DNA of 54,969 bases from a bacterium (GTDB taxonomy: Bacteria; Calescibacteriota; Calescibacteriia; Calescibacteriales; Calescibacteriaceae). The notes under the pieces were generated by a model. That model saw nothing but the letters and a program-made list of their open reading frames with translations, did no database searches and was not told the DNA's origin. Below, piece after piece: positions 42,107 through 51,001 of the stretch. Position numbers and translations under genes: made by a program. The stretch lies in NCBI GenBank assembly GCA_030550715.1, contig JAUQOU010000010.1, positions 1-54,969 on the forward strand, read 5' to 3'. Every line of letters starts with the position of its first letter. Position 1 is the stretch's first letter.

Positions 42107-43948
42107 TTACCTCTTCTCTATCTTTGTGAAGTCAGCGAAAAAATCTGTTATCTGAAATATAGGAAAGATTATAGACAGGCGAGTTTCCCGCTCTTGATGA
42201 TTTTCAGAAAGAACCATAACCGAGTTAAAAAAATTATCAACGTGTTCCCTTAACTCATCAAAGAGCGATATGAAGTTCTTATAATCTTTCTGTTTTATCA
42301 TGTCATAAGATTTTTCGTATAGTGAAAGCACGCTCCGGAGGAGTTTTTCTTCTGCAGAGGTTTTAGGAGACACCTTATCAATCTCTCTCACACTAAACAT
42401 ACCTTTTTTTTGAGCTTGCTCTATTATGTTTCTCACTCTCCGTGCGACATAAAAAAGAGAGGAAAAATCTGTTTCTGAAAGGGCTTTTGCTCTTGCGAAA
42501 GCGTCAAACGGAGATAGTGTTCTTTCAACAACCCCTTTTACAAGGTCTTTTTTCAGTCCCATGTCCTGCGAGAGATAGTTCTCAATTCTTTCCTTTATGA
42601 ATAGCATCACCTGCCTTATTTTTTCTTTTGTTTCATCTTCGCTCATATTTTTGTTTGCCATGTGTTCAACGAAAAACGGTTCAAGAAACTCGGAAAGTTC
42701 GGCTATATCTATGTCTAATTTTTTCTCTATGAGGGTTCTTATCACAGCTCTTGCTGCTCTTCGGAGTCCAAATGGGTCTTCTTCTCCTGTTATATGAAGA
42801 GAAGAGAGGAAAGCAGAGAATATGTGAATAAGTTTATCTGCGATAGATATTATTGTTCCGAGTTCGCTTTCCGGAAGCGGGTCGGTGGGCTTTTCGGGTA
42901 GAGTATGCTCAAAAATCGCTTTTGCTATCTCTTCGTCTTCTCCATCTTGCAGTGCATAGAACATGCCGATATAACCTTGATGTTCCGGGAACTCTCTGAA
43001 AAGTCCCGTTGTTATATCTGCTTTGGAAAGCATAACCGCTCTTTTTATTTTATCTCTTGAACCTATTCCTGTTTTTGCATATATGAAGTCCGCCGCTTTT
43101 GCAACGAAAACTTCCCTGTCGTAAAAACTTCCGAACCTTTCATTGAAAACGATTTTTTCAAGAAGATGTATTCTTTCTGACAATCTCATTTTTCTGTCTT
43201 CGTTGATATAAAACTCGGCGTCTTCAAACCTTGACCTTATCACAAACTCGTATCCTTCTTTTACTTTTTGTTCGTCTGGATGGGGATTATCTGCTATTGC
43301 TAAAAATCCTTCTATCACTTTTTCGTCTTTTGATATTGGGAAGACAAAAAGGGTTTTTGTGAGTATGTCGTAAGCTATTTTGTAAGGGATTCTTTCGGAG
43401 CTTACCTTCCCTACTATGGGGTAGGGATGTTCTGTTGAGAATATCGTTATCTCTATGAGTTCTTCATGTTTTTTTATATCAATTCCGTTTTCTTGTAAAA
43501 TTTTTTTTATTTTTTCTCTTCTTTCGTTGTCTGAAAAAATAACTCCGCCTTCTTCTTTGAGTTTCAGGAAAAATTCATCTTCGCTCTGGATTTCTATTTT
43601 TTTGTTTCCTAATGCTCTGTGGGAGTAAGTGATTTTTGACGAAGCAACTCCGAAAATTTCTATATCTATTTTTTTATCTTTTTCAATTGCCAAAATCCAT
43701 CTCAGAGGTCTTACGAATTCTGTTTTGCTGTTTTCTATCCATCTCATCGTGGAGTAGTTTTCTTTCAAGAACTCTATTATTTTTTCTTTTTCTATTTTTT
43801 CTGGGGTTTTGATTATTATTCTTCGTGGGGTGAGGAAGACCTGTGAGTTATATCCAAAAAGTTTTCTCTGTATTTTTCCTTTCTTTTTTGAAAGGGAGAT
43901 AAGGTATTTTGCTGGGAGTTCGTCAAATCCTAATTCATAAACAGCCAT
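42107..43948 (-). CDS. glyS: Glycyl-tRNA synthetase beta subunit
   Basis: Beta subunit of the bacterial alpha2beta2 GlyRS, which provides the tRNA-binding and HD-like domains. The 613-residue protein starts MAVYELGFDELPAKYL, the usual beta-subunit opening (EIGTEELPA-like). It has STMRWIENSKTEFVRPLRWILAI, the FLxxEHP-type FSTEHPYPIVGKVSSE, a central MLSKADITTGLFREFPEHQGYIGMFYA (about 308-335), a FGLRRAARAVIRTL motif near 395 and a C-terminal anticodon-binding helical region. It is about 70-80 residues shorter than the common form. The alpha-subunit gene glyQ is not next to it. Confidence 0.94.
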   Translation of the reverse strand: MAVYELGFDELPAKYLISLSKKKGKIQRKLFGYNSQVFLTPRRIIIKTPEKIEKEKIIEFLKENYSTMRWIENSKTEFVRPLRWILAIEKDKKIDIEIFGVASSKITYSHRALGNKKIEIQSEDEFFLKLKEEGGVIFSDNERREKIKKILQENGIDIKKHEELIEITIFSTEHPYPIVGKVSSERIPYKIAYDILTKTLFVFPISKDEKVIEGFLAIADNPHPDEQKVKEGYEFVIRSRFEDAEFYINEDRKMRLSERIHLLEKIVFNERFGSFYDREVFVAKAADFIYAKTGIGSRDKIKRAVMLSKADITTGLFREFPEHQGYIGMFYALQDGEDEEIAKAIFEHTLPEKPTDPLPESELGTIISIADKLIHIFSAFLSSLHITGEEDPFGLRRAARAVIRTLIEKKLDIDIAELSEFLEPFFVEHMANKNMSEDETKEKIRQVMLFIKERIENYLSQDMGLKKDLVKGVVERTLSPFDAFARAKALSETDFSSLFYVARRVRNIIEQAQKKGMFSVREIDKVSPKTSAEEKLLRSVLSLYEKSYDMIKQKDYKNFISLFDELREHVDNFFNSVMVLSENHQERETRLSIIFPIFQITDFFADFTKIEKR

Positions 43949-44036
43949 AATTTTATTCTTTAATCTTTAACCTTGTGCTGAAAATTTTTTCAGGGTTTTG
44001 TATAAGTTTTCGGGAATTTTAATTTAACTTACTATT

Positions 44037-44996
44037 ATGGCTCTTGTGACAATTGGGATGCCTGTGAGGAATGAAAGGAGGTTTATATCTCAAACAATTG
44101 AAGATATTTTGAATCAGACATTTGATGATTTTGTTCTTCTTATATCAGATAATGCATCAGAAGATGGAACTTATGAGATAGTGCAAGGATATGCACAAAA
44201 AGACAGGAGAATCAGGATTTTCAGGCATAGCAGAAATGTAGGTTCTATTGAGAATTTCAGGTTTGTTCGTGACCTTGCTGATTCCCCATTTTTCATGTAG
44301 GCTGCGGGACACGATAGATACGATAAAACTTTTCTTGAAAAGTGTGTTAAAAAGTTTCAAACCGCCGATCCCGATACAGTTCTGGTTTTTCCGAAAATTC
44401 AGCTGATACATGAAGACGATTCTCTGGGCAGAGTTTATAGCTACGAAAAATTTGATACGCAGGGAATTGACGAAGCGGTGAAAAGGTATTTTCAAGTTTC
44501 TTTTAATGCACGAGACTTGAAAATTATCTATGGTCTGTGGAGAACAGAAATTATAAAGAAGATTAGATTGAAAAACATAATTATGCCTGATGTATTTGCT
44601 ATTTTGCAGGCTTCTATTTTAGGAAAGTTTGCGAGAGTGGAAGAAGTTTTATTTTTTCTCAGGGAGCCGAAGAAGAGAATTTCTTTAATTGAAGGCACAA
44701 AGAGAGTTTTGATGATGGAGCAAGGAAAAGATTATAAACCATCTGAATTTAAGAATAGAACTTCTTTCGGAGATATCGCACTTATTATATCTGAGATCGT
44801 AAAATTTTTAGGAGAAAATTTGAAGTTTATTTTAGATGTAGATAAATTTGGTTTTAGGCTTAACTCAAAAGAGAAGTTTTTATGTATTTTAATTGCTGTT
44901 TTAAGTTTTTTTGTGATGAGGAGCATTTCTATTAGTATCTACAGCTTTGAAAAACTTTCTGTAAAGATAAGAGAAAAAATTTTTGGAGCAGTTTGA
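44037..44996 (+). pseudogene. Family 2 glycosyltransferase interrupted by an in-frame TAG
   Basis: The first 87 codons (44037-44300) give a GT-A start: LVTIGMPVRNERRFISQTIEDILNQ, LLISDNASEDGTYEIV, RNVGSIENFRFVRDLADSPFFM. They end in TAG at 44298-44300. The same frame continues with AAGHDRYDKTFLEKCV and stays open to 44996 (an internal ATG at 44478 exists). GT2 relatives have a Trp just after FM at this point (FMWA), so TGG to TAG is the simplest reading. Total length would be 319 residues, with a hydrophobic segment near the end. It is a pseudogene, a sequencing error or a readthrough case; TAG terminates other genes here. It ends 2 bp from the convergent ftsK stop. Confidence 0.75.
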
Positions 44997-44998
44997 AT

Positions 44999-47179
44999 TC
45001 AGGTTTCTTTTTGGTTTTCATCTTTTTTTGATGGCAGACCTACGAAAACGAGCTTCTTATCTTGTTTTTTGACTATTCCGAGTTCTTCCATCTCTTCAAC
45101 TATTCTTGCAGCTCTGTTGAAACCTATTCCAAGTTTTCTCTGCAAAAGAGATATAGAGATTTGCCCGTAGTTTTTTGCTATTTCAACTGCTTCTTTGAAT
45201 TTGGGGTCTTTATCTTTCAATATGTCTGATGCAGAAAAAATATCATCTTCTTCATCTTGTGATACGATTTCAATATAGTTAGGTTTTTGCTGTTTTTTGA
45301 GATGCTCTACGATTCTCATTATTTCTTTGTCAGATGTATATGCAGCGTGTCCCCTTTGAGGAGTAATGCCTGGCATAGAAAATAGAAAGTCCCCTTGTCC
45401 GAGCAGTGTTTCTGCTCCGTTAGTATCTAAAATCACCCGCGAATTTATTTTATCTGATACTCGCAGTGCTATTCTTGCTGGAAGGTTAGATTTTATTATA
45501 CCCGTCACGACATCTGCTGATGGTCTTTGTGTTGTGAGTATAAGATGAATTCCTGCTGCTCTTGCCATCTGAGAAAGTCGCATGACATACTCTTCAACCT
45601 TTCTTGCCGAACTTACCATAAGGTCTGCAAACTCGTCAATAACAATTACTATTCTCGGCATTTTCTCCCCTGTCTTCTCTATGAAGTCATCAAGGTTTTT
45701 TGCCTGATTTTTCTTCATTGTCTGGTACCTTGAGATCATCTCCTCAACAGCCCACCTTAGAACATCTATCGCTCCTTTGGGACTTGTTATGACATCTGTT
45801 ATGAGGTTCGGAATACCGCTGTAAAGAGAAAATTCAAGCATTTTTGGGTCAACAAGTATAAATTTCAGTTCGTCTGGTGTGAAGCGCAAGAGTAAGCTTA
45901 TGATTATTGTGTTGAGGAGGACACTTTTTCCTGAGCCCGTTGTTCCAGCGACAAGTAGATGAGGTAGTTTGTGAAGGTCTATAACAAAGGGTTTCCCGTA
46001 TATATCTTTCCCTATTGTGAGAGGGATTTTCATCTTTTCTGCGGATGGTGAGTTGAATATTTCGCTTAACTTAACTATATTTCTTTTTTTTCTTGGTATT
46101 TCAAATCCGACTGCTCCACTTGTTGGAACGGGAGCGACTATTCTTATCCCCGGCAATCTCATAGCTATTGCTATATCTTCTGAAAGCTGAACGATTCTTG
46201 TCGCTCTTATTCCTGATTCTGGAATGAATTCAAAGAAATTCACAACAGGACCTGATGTCATAGATATTATTTTTCCCCTTACTCCGAATGAGTTCAGGAC
46301 AGATATAAGTTCTCTTGCTACTTTGTGGAGTGTTTCGGGCGGGTCATACTCGTTTGTTTCAGGTGGATCAAGCAAATCAGGAGAGGGCAGAACAAATCTT
46401 TTCAAATCTTTTTCCCTGGCATAATTTTCCTCATCTTCATCATCTGAATTGAAATTTTCATTATTTTCTGTTTCACTTTCTTTGCTATCGTCTATTTTTT
46501 CTTCTTTTTGGTGTGTTTTTTGAATGTCTAAAATCTGTGTTTTCTCGTAATCTTCCCTGCTCTTCTCTTCTTCTGACTTTGGTTTTGTTGATTCAAATTC
46601 AAGTATCATTGTTGAATGAGAGGTTTCTTCTGAGACAAGTTTGCTGTGGTATTTCACTTTATCTTCATCTTTTTCTGCGTAAGTTGTCTGATTTATTTCT
46701 TCTTGAACTTTCTTTCTCTTTGATTTTGCAAGTTTTAATATTGCTGGATAAATCACAGGTAGTGATGAAAAAACTGCCAGGAGAGATAAAATTGCGAGTG
46801 AGTTTTTGAACTCTACTCCTATTCTTTCAAGCTCACTTTTTATTTTCAGTCCTATTAGTCCCCCGTAGCTTTCATTCACAAAAGATAGAATTCCTGAAAG
46901 ACAGATCGGGATTGCTAATATTGGTATGAAGATCAGGTGGTTTTTGTAGTTTTTGAGCAGGAAAAATGAGTTTGCAACGAGAAGACCGAATAAGATAAAA
47001 ATTGATGAGAATCCGAGTGAAAGATAGAGTGCGCCTACGATTTTTTGCGAAATTTTTTCTAAAAAACCTTGATTTTTCACTACGAACGGAGAAGATGGAA
47101 TATCAAAAAGTATAAAGTTTGAGATTATATAAAAGAGTATGGCTATATTTACAAAGCTTATCGCTTTCCCTAATCGCAT
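44999..47179 (-). CDS. ftsK: DNA translocase FtsK/SpoIIIE family
   Basis: A 726-residue motor that pumps chromosomal DNA through the closing septum. Four hydrophobic segments lie within residues 1-160, then an acidic linker (about 170-285), the alpha domain with DPPETNEYDPPETLHKVARELISVLNSFGVRG, and the RecA-like motor with Walker A LVAGTTGSGKSVLL near 410 and Walker B IVIVIDEFADLM near 520. RRHAAYTSD-type sensor sequence (QRGHAAYTS) and a C-terminal winged-helix gamma domain (GQISISLLQRKLGIGFNRAARIVEEMEELGIV) follow. TAAAAT lies 7 bp before the ATG. Confidence 0.94.
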   Translation of the reverse strand: MRLGKAISFVNIAILFYIISNFILFDIPSSPFVVKNQGFLEKISQKIVGALYLSLGFSSIFILFGLLVANSFFLLKNYKNHLIFIPILAIPICLSGILSFVNESYGGLIGLKIKSELERIGVEFKNSLAILSLLAVFSSLPVIYPAILKLAKSKRKKVQEEINQTTYAEKDEDKVKYHSKLVSEETSHSTMILEFESTKPKSEEEKSREDYEKTQILDIQKTHQKEEKIDDSKESETENNENFNSDDEDEENYAREKDLKRFVLPSPDLLDPPETNEYDPPETLHKVARELISVLNSFGVRGKIISMTSGPVVNFFEFIPESGIRATRIVQLSEDIAIAMRLPGIRIVAPVPTSGAVGFEIPRKKRNIVKLSEIFNSPSAEKMKIPLTIGKDIYGKPFVIDLHKLPHLLVAGTTGSGKSVLLNTIIISLLLRFTPDELKFILVDPKMLEFSLYSGIPNLITDVITSPKGAIDVLRWAVEEMISRYQTMKKNQAKNLDDFIEKTGEKMPRIVIVIDEFADLMVSSARKVEEYVMRLSQMARAAGIHLILTTQRPSADVVTGIIKSNLPARIALRVSDKINSRVILDTNGAETLLGQGDFLFSMPGITPQRGHAAYTSDKEIMRIVEHLKKQQKPNYIEIVSQDEEDDIFSASDILKDKDPKFKEAVEIAKNYGQISISLLQRKLGIGFNRAARIVEEMEELGIVKKQDKKLVFVGLPSKKDENQKET

Positions 47180-47186
47180 AAAACAA

Positions 47187-47192
47187 ATTTTA
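47187..47192 (-). promoter_or_regulatory. TAAAAT -10 element, 7 bp before ftsK ATG
   Basis: Reverse strand TAAAAT, then TTGTTTT and the ATG at 47179. There is no Shine-Dalgarno sequence. The gap to the divergent lipoprotein gene also holds an inverted repeat at 47198-47212. Confidence 0.5.
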
Positions 47193-47290
47193 CAAATGAA
47201 AGTATTTCTTTCGTTCTGACTTCTACGGGATTTCTATTATTTTGTAATTTTTGGTTTTGGGAATTTATTTTAATTTTTTTTGTGTTTTGT

Positions 47291-47296
47291 TAAAAT
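47291..47296 (+). promoter_or_regulatory. TAAAAT -10 element, 7 bp before lipoprotein gene ATG
   Basis: TAAAAT, then TTTGTGT and the ATG at 47304. There is no Shine-Dalgarno sequence, as for divergent ftsK. Confidence 0.5.
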
Positions 47297-47303
47297 TTTG
47301 TGT

Positions 47304-49376
47304 ATGGTTGTATTTGGCAAATTTGTTTTGAATAAGAAAAGGTCTTTGAGGAGTATCTTCTTTATTTTCTTTCTATCCTTATCTTTTTCTTCTTTTCAGT
47401 TTTACGGTTGTGGTGAAAGAGAGAAGGTAAAGATCACTTTCCCAGTAAAGATCACTTTCCCAAAAGAAAAGTGCAACATACTTTCAAGATATGAGAATAT
47501 GCCAGAAGAGGTTAGAGGCGAATGTTTTTTCCCGTATCCTTTTGAGCAGTTTATGTATCAGGGAAGGGTCTCTGTACCTTCTGAACTCATATGGGTTCCA
47601 GATGGTTATCCGCAGCTTGACCTGAGCTTTATCAACTCATTTGATGGGTTTTCTCCCGTGAATCAGATTATATACTGGCATCCCGAAGGTTTTTCAAGAG
47701 AGGGTCTGCCTGAACCTGAGGAAACACTAAATCCAACCTCTCCTGTTCAGCTTATAGAGTGGGGCAGTGGAAAGAGAATTCCAGTTTTTGTTGAGCCAGA
47801 TGTAAGGGCTGAACGCCCGTATCAAACTCTATATATAAGACCGCTTTTCAAGATGAAAAACTCTTCGCGTTATGTTGTTGTTATCAAAAAAGGATTGAAG
47901 GGTATGAATGGCAATATTCTTGAATCTCCGCTTTTTTTCAAGTACCTTGTTCAAGGAAAAGATATGGTTTTTGAAGGTTTGAGCGAAGATGCAGGAAAAT
48001 GGAAAAAGCATTTTGAAGAGATTCTGGATTTTCTTGAAAGTATTGGTATAAAGAAGGAAGACATTTTGGTTGCGTGGGACTTCAAAACCGCATCAGAAGA
48101 TCTCATCATAAACCATCTCCTTTCTGTAAAGAAAACTGTCTATGACTATGCAGACAAAATAACTTTTATCGTAGATAAAGTAGAGCCAAATCCTTACTCT
48201 GGTAAGCAGGATTTACCTGAATCTTACAGAAATCTCATAGCTTACTCTGTTTCGGGCAGGTTTTATGTTCCAAAATACGATAATCCATCTCAGCTTTTTG
48301 AAGCAAGGTTCAAGATGAACATACCTTCTGGAGAGTGCTTTTCATCTCATTTGACGCGTGTTATGATTTTCGGTCACGGTCTTTTTGGCTCTTATGAAGA
48401 GATCAGCTCAAACCATCTTCTATATGTGTCTTCATTTATGTGTCTTCCTATCATTGCTACAAAGTGGATTGGTATTGATGATGACGCAAGGGGAAAGGTT
48501 TTTGAGATTGGAGCGAGTAAAAAGGGAAATATCATTGATGCTGTGAAGTATGTTGTTTTCAATCTGAAACAGGGGCATGCGAATTTCCTCGCTCTTGCTA
48601 TACTCATAAATAAACCATCTTTCTGGCAGGAGGTGAAAAGTAAAGTGTCGGGATTTAACTTTCCAGAAAAACCTTCTGAAATTGTCTACTATGGAATATC
48701 AAACGGAGCGATTCAGGGGGGAACATTTATGGCTCTGACAGATGAGGTTAAAAAAGGAGTTCTTGATGTCGGTGGTGCTATATGGACATCTCTGCTTGAA
48801 AGAAATAAAAGCTGGGATTTGCTCAAAAATACATTCGGATTTGTAAAGGCAGAGGAGGAGTTAGAGCTGAAAAAATATATAGCGTTATCTCAAATTATTT
48901 TTGACCTTGTTGACCCTGTAACTTTTGCTGAATATGTGACTCGTGGAAACGAAAAATTGGGAATAAAACCAAAGTTTATATTTTACCGTGAAGCTCTGTA
49001 TGATGAGCAGGTTGCTAACTTTGCAACAGAAACATATATAAGGGTTGCAGGAATACCGGGAATAAATAAACCTGTGAAAAAGGTTTTCGGTATTGAGTTT
49101 AAAGATGCTCCTTTTGATGGTTCGGCATATTTGCAGGTTGATCCGAAACTATCTGACAATGATATTCAGAGATTTCCGAAGGGGAATATTCCACCTTCTC
49201 CTGACCCATTATCTACTCGTGTTCAGAAGAACATGCCAGTTGAAAGCAGTGGAGATTATGTTACTCCACATGAAGTTCCGAGGAGGGTGAAAGAGATTCT
49301 TGATATGCAGAAAAAATTTTATGACGAGGGAAAGATTTACCAGTTCTGTTCAGATAAAATATGCGATCCAGATTAA
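47304..49376 (+). CDS. Probable lipoprotein with alpha/beta-hydrolase fold
   Basis: A 690-residue secreted protein (ATG 47304; a TTG at 47280 is less likely). The basic start and hydrophobic stretch (about 18-33) lead to FQFYGCG, a plausible though imperfect lipobox with Cys36. The large domain has the hydrolase signs: oxyanion FGHGLFGS near 358, nucleophile elbow GISNG near 467 and downstream segments that may hold the His. Similar large extracellular lipase-like proteins occur in Myxococcota-type genomes (from memory, not searched). Just after the lipobox lies a perfect 18-bp in-frame tandem duplication (VKITFP twice). Substrate unknown. Confidence 0.72.
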   Translation: MVVFGKFVLNKKRSLRSIFFIFFLSLSFSSFQFYGCGEREKVKITFPVKITFPKEKCNILSRYENMPEEVRGECFFPYPFEQFMYQGRVSVPSELIWVPDGYPQLDLSFINSFDGFSPVNQIIYWHPEGFSREGLPEPEETLNPTSPVQLIEWGSGKRIPVFVEPDVRAERPYQTLYIRPLFKMKNSSRYVVVIKKGLKGMNGNILESPLFFKYLVQGKDMVFEGLSEDAGKWKKHFEEILDFLESIGIKKEDILVAWDFKTASEDLIINHLLSVKKTVYDYADKITFIVDKVEPNPYSGKQDLPESYRNLIAYSVSGRFYVPKYDNPSQLFEARFKMNIPSGECFSSHLTRVMIFGHGLFGSYEEISSNHLLYVSSFMCLPIIATKWIGIDDDARGKVFEIGASKKGNIIDAVKYVVFNLKQGHANFLALAILINKPSFWQEVKSKVSGFNFPEKPSEIVYYGISNGAIQGGTFMALTDEVKKGVLDVGGAIWTSLLERNKSWDLLKNTFGFVKAEEELELKKYIALSQIIFDLVDPVTFAEYVTRGNEKLGIKPKFIFYREALYDEQVANFATETYIRVAGIPGINKPVKKVFGIEFKDAPFDGSAYLQVDPKLSDNDIQRFPKGNIPPSPDPLSTRVQKNMPVESSGDYVTPHEVPRRVKEILDMQKKFYDEGKIYQFCSDKICDPD
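47427..47462 (+). repeat. Perfect 18-bp tandem duplication within the lipoprotein gene
   Basis: GTAAAGATCACTTTCCCA occurs twice head to tail (47427-47444 and 47445-47462). It encodes VKITFP-VKITFP and keeps the frame. It lies in the flexible region after the lipobox. Confidence 0.95.
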
Positions 49377-49431
49377 TTCGGCAAAAGCGAAATTGTTTTT
49401 CTGATGACTAAATTTTATCTTTAACTTTTTT

Positions 49432-50979
49432 ATGGTTTTAAAAGATATTTTGTCGGGGATTCAGCAGAACAGATATTTGAATTTTATTTTTTCGTACAGA
49501 TTTATTCCATCTCTTTTGGTTGCTCTTTTTCTTTCTTTATATGTTGCTTTTGTAGGTGAGGGGTGGGCAAAGTTTGAAGTTGTTTTTCTTGTTTCTTTTC
49601 TCTCATCTTTTTTGCTTTTGAGAGAGGGTGATAGAGTTGTTCATCTTTCGTTTCTTATATCTTTTGTTTGTCTTCTTCTTTTCTTTTATGTTTTTATTTT
49701 TCAGCTTGAGAAGTTTTTGGTTTTATCTGGGGAAAAGCTTATTTTTGTGGTTCCTTTTCTCGTTGTTCCGTCGGTTTTGTTTTTCATAGTTGAAAAGCGG
49801 TTTGCTCTTTATATTTCTGCTCTTTGCTCTTTCCTTTTGTTCTTCGTACACAGAAATTTTCATCTTTCGTTTATACATTTTACTGTTTCTTTTGCTTTGA
49901 TTGAACTTTTACAAGGTGTGAGAAGGAGAATAGTTATGTTCAAGTTAGGTGTGATTTGTGGTTTTATAGGTTCTGTCTTATCTCTCTTTTTAGAAAAAGA
50001 TATAGTGGATTCAGCTTTATTGTTTTTATCTTCTATTTTTTCTCCGTTCATATCTCTTGGGATAATTTATATAGCGGAGAGGTTTTTTGGGGTTTTGACT
50101 CCGTTTTATCTTTTTGACCTTCAAGACCTTGAGCATCCGCTTCTTGTTCAGTTGAGAAAGAGGGCTCCGGGAACATTTCATCATTCTCTTGTTGTTTCAG
50201 ATATAGCTTATGTTGTGGCGAGCGAGCTCGGAGTAAATGCCGAGCTTGTGAGATGTGCAGCTTTATATCACGACATAGGAAAAATAACAAGACCAGCATA
50301 CTTTATAGAAAACACAGGAGGAGAGAGCAAACACTTTAAAATAACTCCTCCTCTGAGCGCTAAAATAGTTGTCAAGCATGTTGAAGATGGGGTCAAAATC
50401 GCAGAATCATATATGCTCCCGAAAAGGATTATAGATTTCATAAGGGAACATCACGGGACAACAAATCCTGAATTTTTTACAAAGGCGGCGGAGATGCTTG
50501 ATATTGATTTTTCCGTTAGGTATCCTGGTCCCGCTCCGAGAAGTATAGAGACAGTTATAATGATGATAGCTGATTCTTGTGAGGCAGCTGTAAGGTCGCT
50601 TGAAGATTTTTCATTAGATGAGATAAGGCGAACTGTTGAAAAAGTTGTGAAAAATAAGATGGAACAGGGACAGTTTGACTATGCTCCCGTAACTTTGGAG
50701 CAGATTTCAAGAATAAAAGAGGGTATAATAAAGGCGCTTGCTGATTTTTATCATATTAGAGTGAGCTATGAAGAAGAAGAGATAAAAGATTATATTGCCA
50801 CAATTAAATCAAAGAAATCTGAGAAATTCTCAAAAGGGAAAGAAGAAAAAGTTAAAAAAGCCGAGCAAGTATCTGCTGATGGTGTGAAATACGAGCTTGA
50901 TGATGGAAAAGATAAATCTGATGATTCGGAGTTTTCAGATAAAAATCAGGAAAAAACTCTTCCGAAAAAACAAAGCTGA
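49432..50979 (+). CDS. PgpH-like membrane HD phosphodiesterase (probable c-di-AMP hydrolase)
   Basis: A 515-residue protein. About seven hydrophobic segments fill residues 20-225. The cytoplasmic HD domain then shows RAPGTFHHSLVVSDIA (about 240-256), the metal pair YHDIGK near 278, FIENTGG, and HHGT near 345, as in PgpH/YqfF proteins that hydrolyse cyclic di-AMP. The large extracellular 7TMR-HDED sensor domain found in Listeria PgpH is absent, so this is a short form. The last 70 residues are a Lys/Glu/Asp-rich tail. No diadenylate cyclase gene is in the window. The gene converges with glnE, 22 bp apart. Confidence 0.85.
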   Translation: MVLKDILSGIQQNRYLNFIFSYRFIPSLLVALFLSLYVAFVGEGWAKFEVVFLVSFLSSFLLLREGDRVVHLSFLISFVCLLLFFYVFIFQLEKFLVLSGEKLIFVVPFLVVPSVLFFIVEKRFALYISALCSFLLFFVHRNFHLSFIHFTVSFALIELLQGVRRRIVMFKLGVICGFIGSVLSLFLEKDIVDSALLFLSSIFSPFISLGIIYIAERFFGVLTPFYLFDLQDLEHPLLVQLRKRAPGTFHHSLVVSDIAYVVASELGVNAELVRCAALYHDIGKITRPAYFIENTGGESKHFKITPPLSAKIVVKHVEDGVKIAESYMLPKRIIDFIREHHGTTNPEFFTKAAEMLDIDFSVRYPGPAPRSIETVIMMIADSCEAAVRSLEDFSLDEIRRTVEKVVKNKMEQGQFDYAPVTLEQISRIKEGIIKALADFYHIRVSYEEEEIKDYIATIKSKKSEKFSKGKEEKVKKAEQVSADGVKYELDDGKDKSDDSEFSDKNQEKTLPKKQS

Positions 50980-51001
50980 AATCTCAAATTTCCTCAATTC
51001 G

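Noticed and set aside
44298-44300. UAG recoding (pyrrolysine or stop reassignment)
   Set aside because: TAG ends map (17351) and the LigD-PE gene (12891) at sensible lengths, and no pyl genes are seen.
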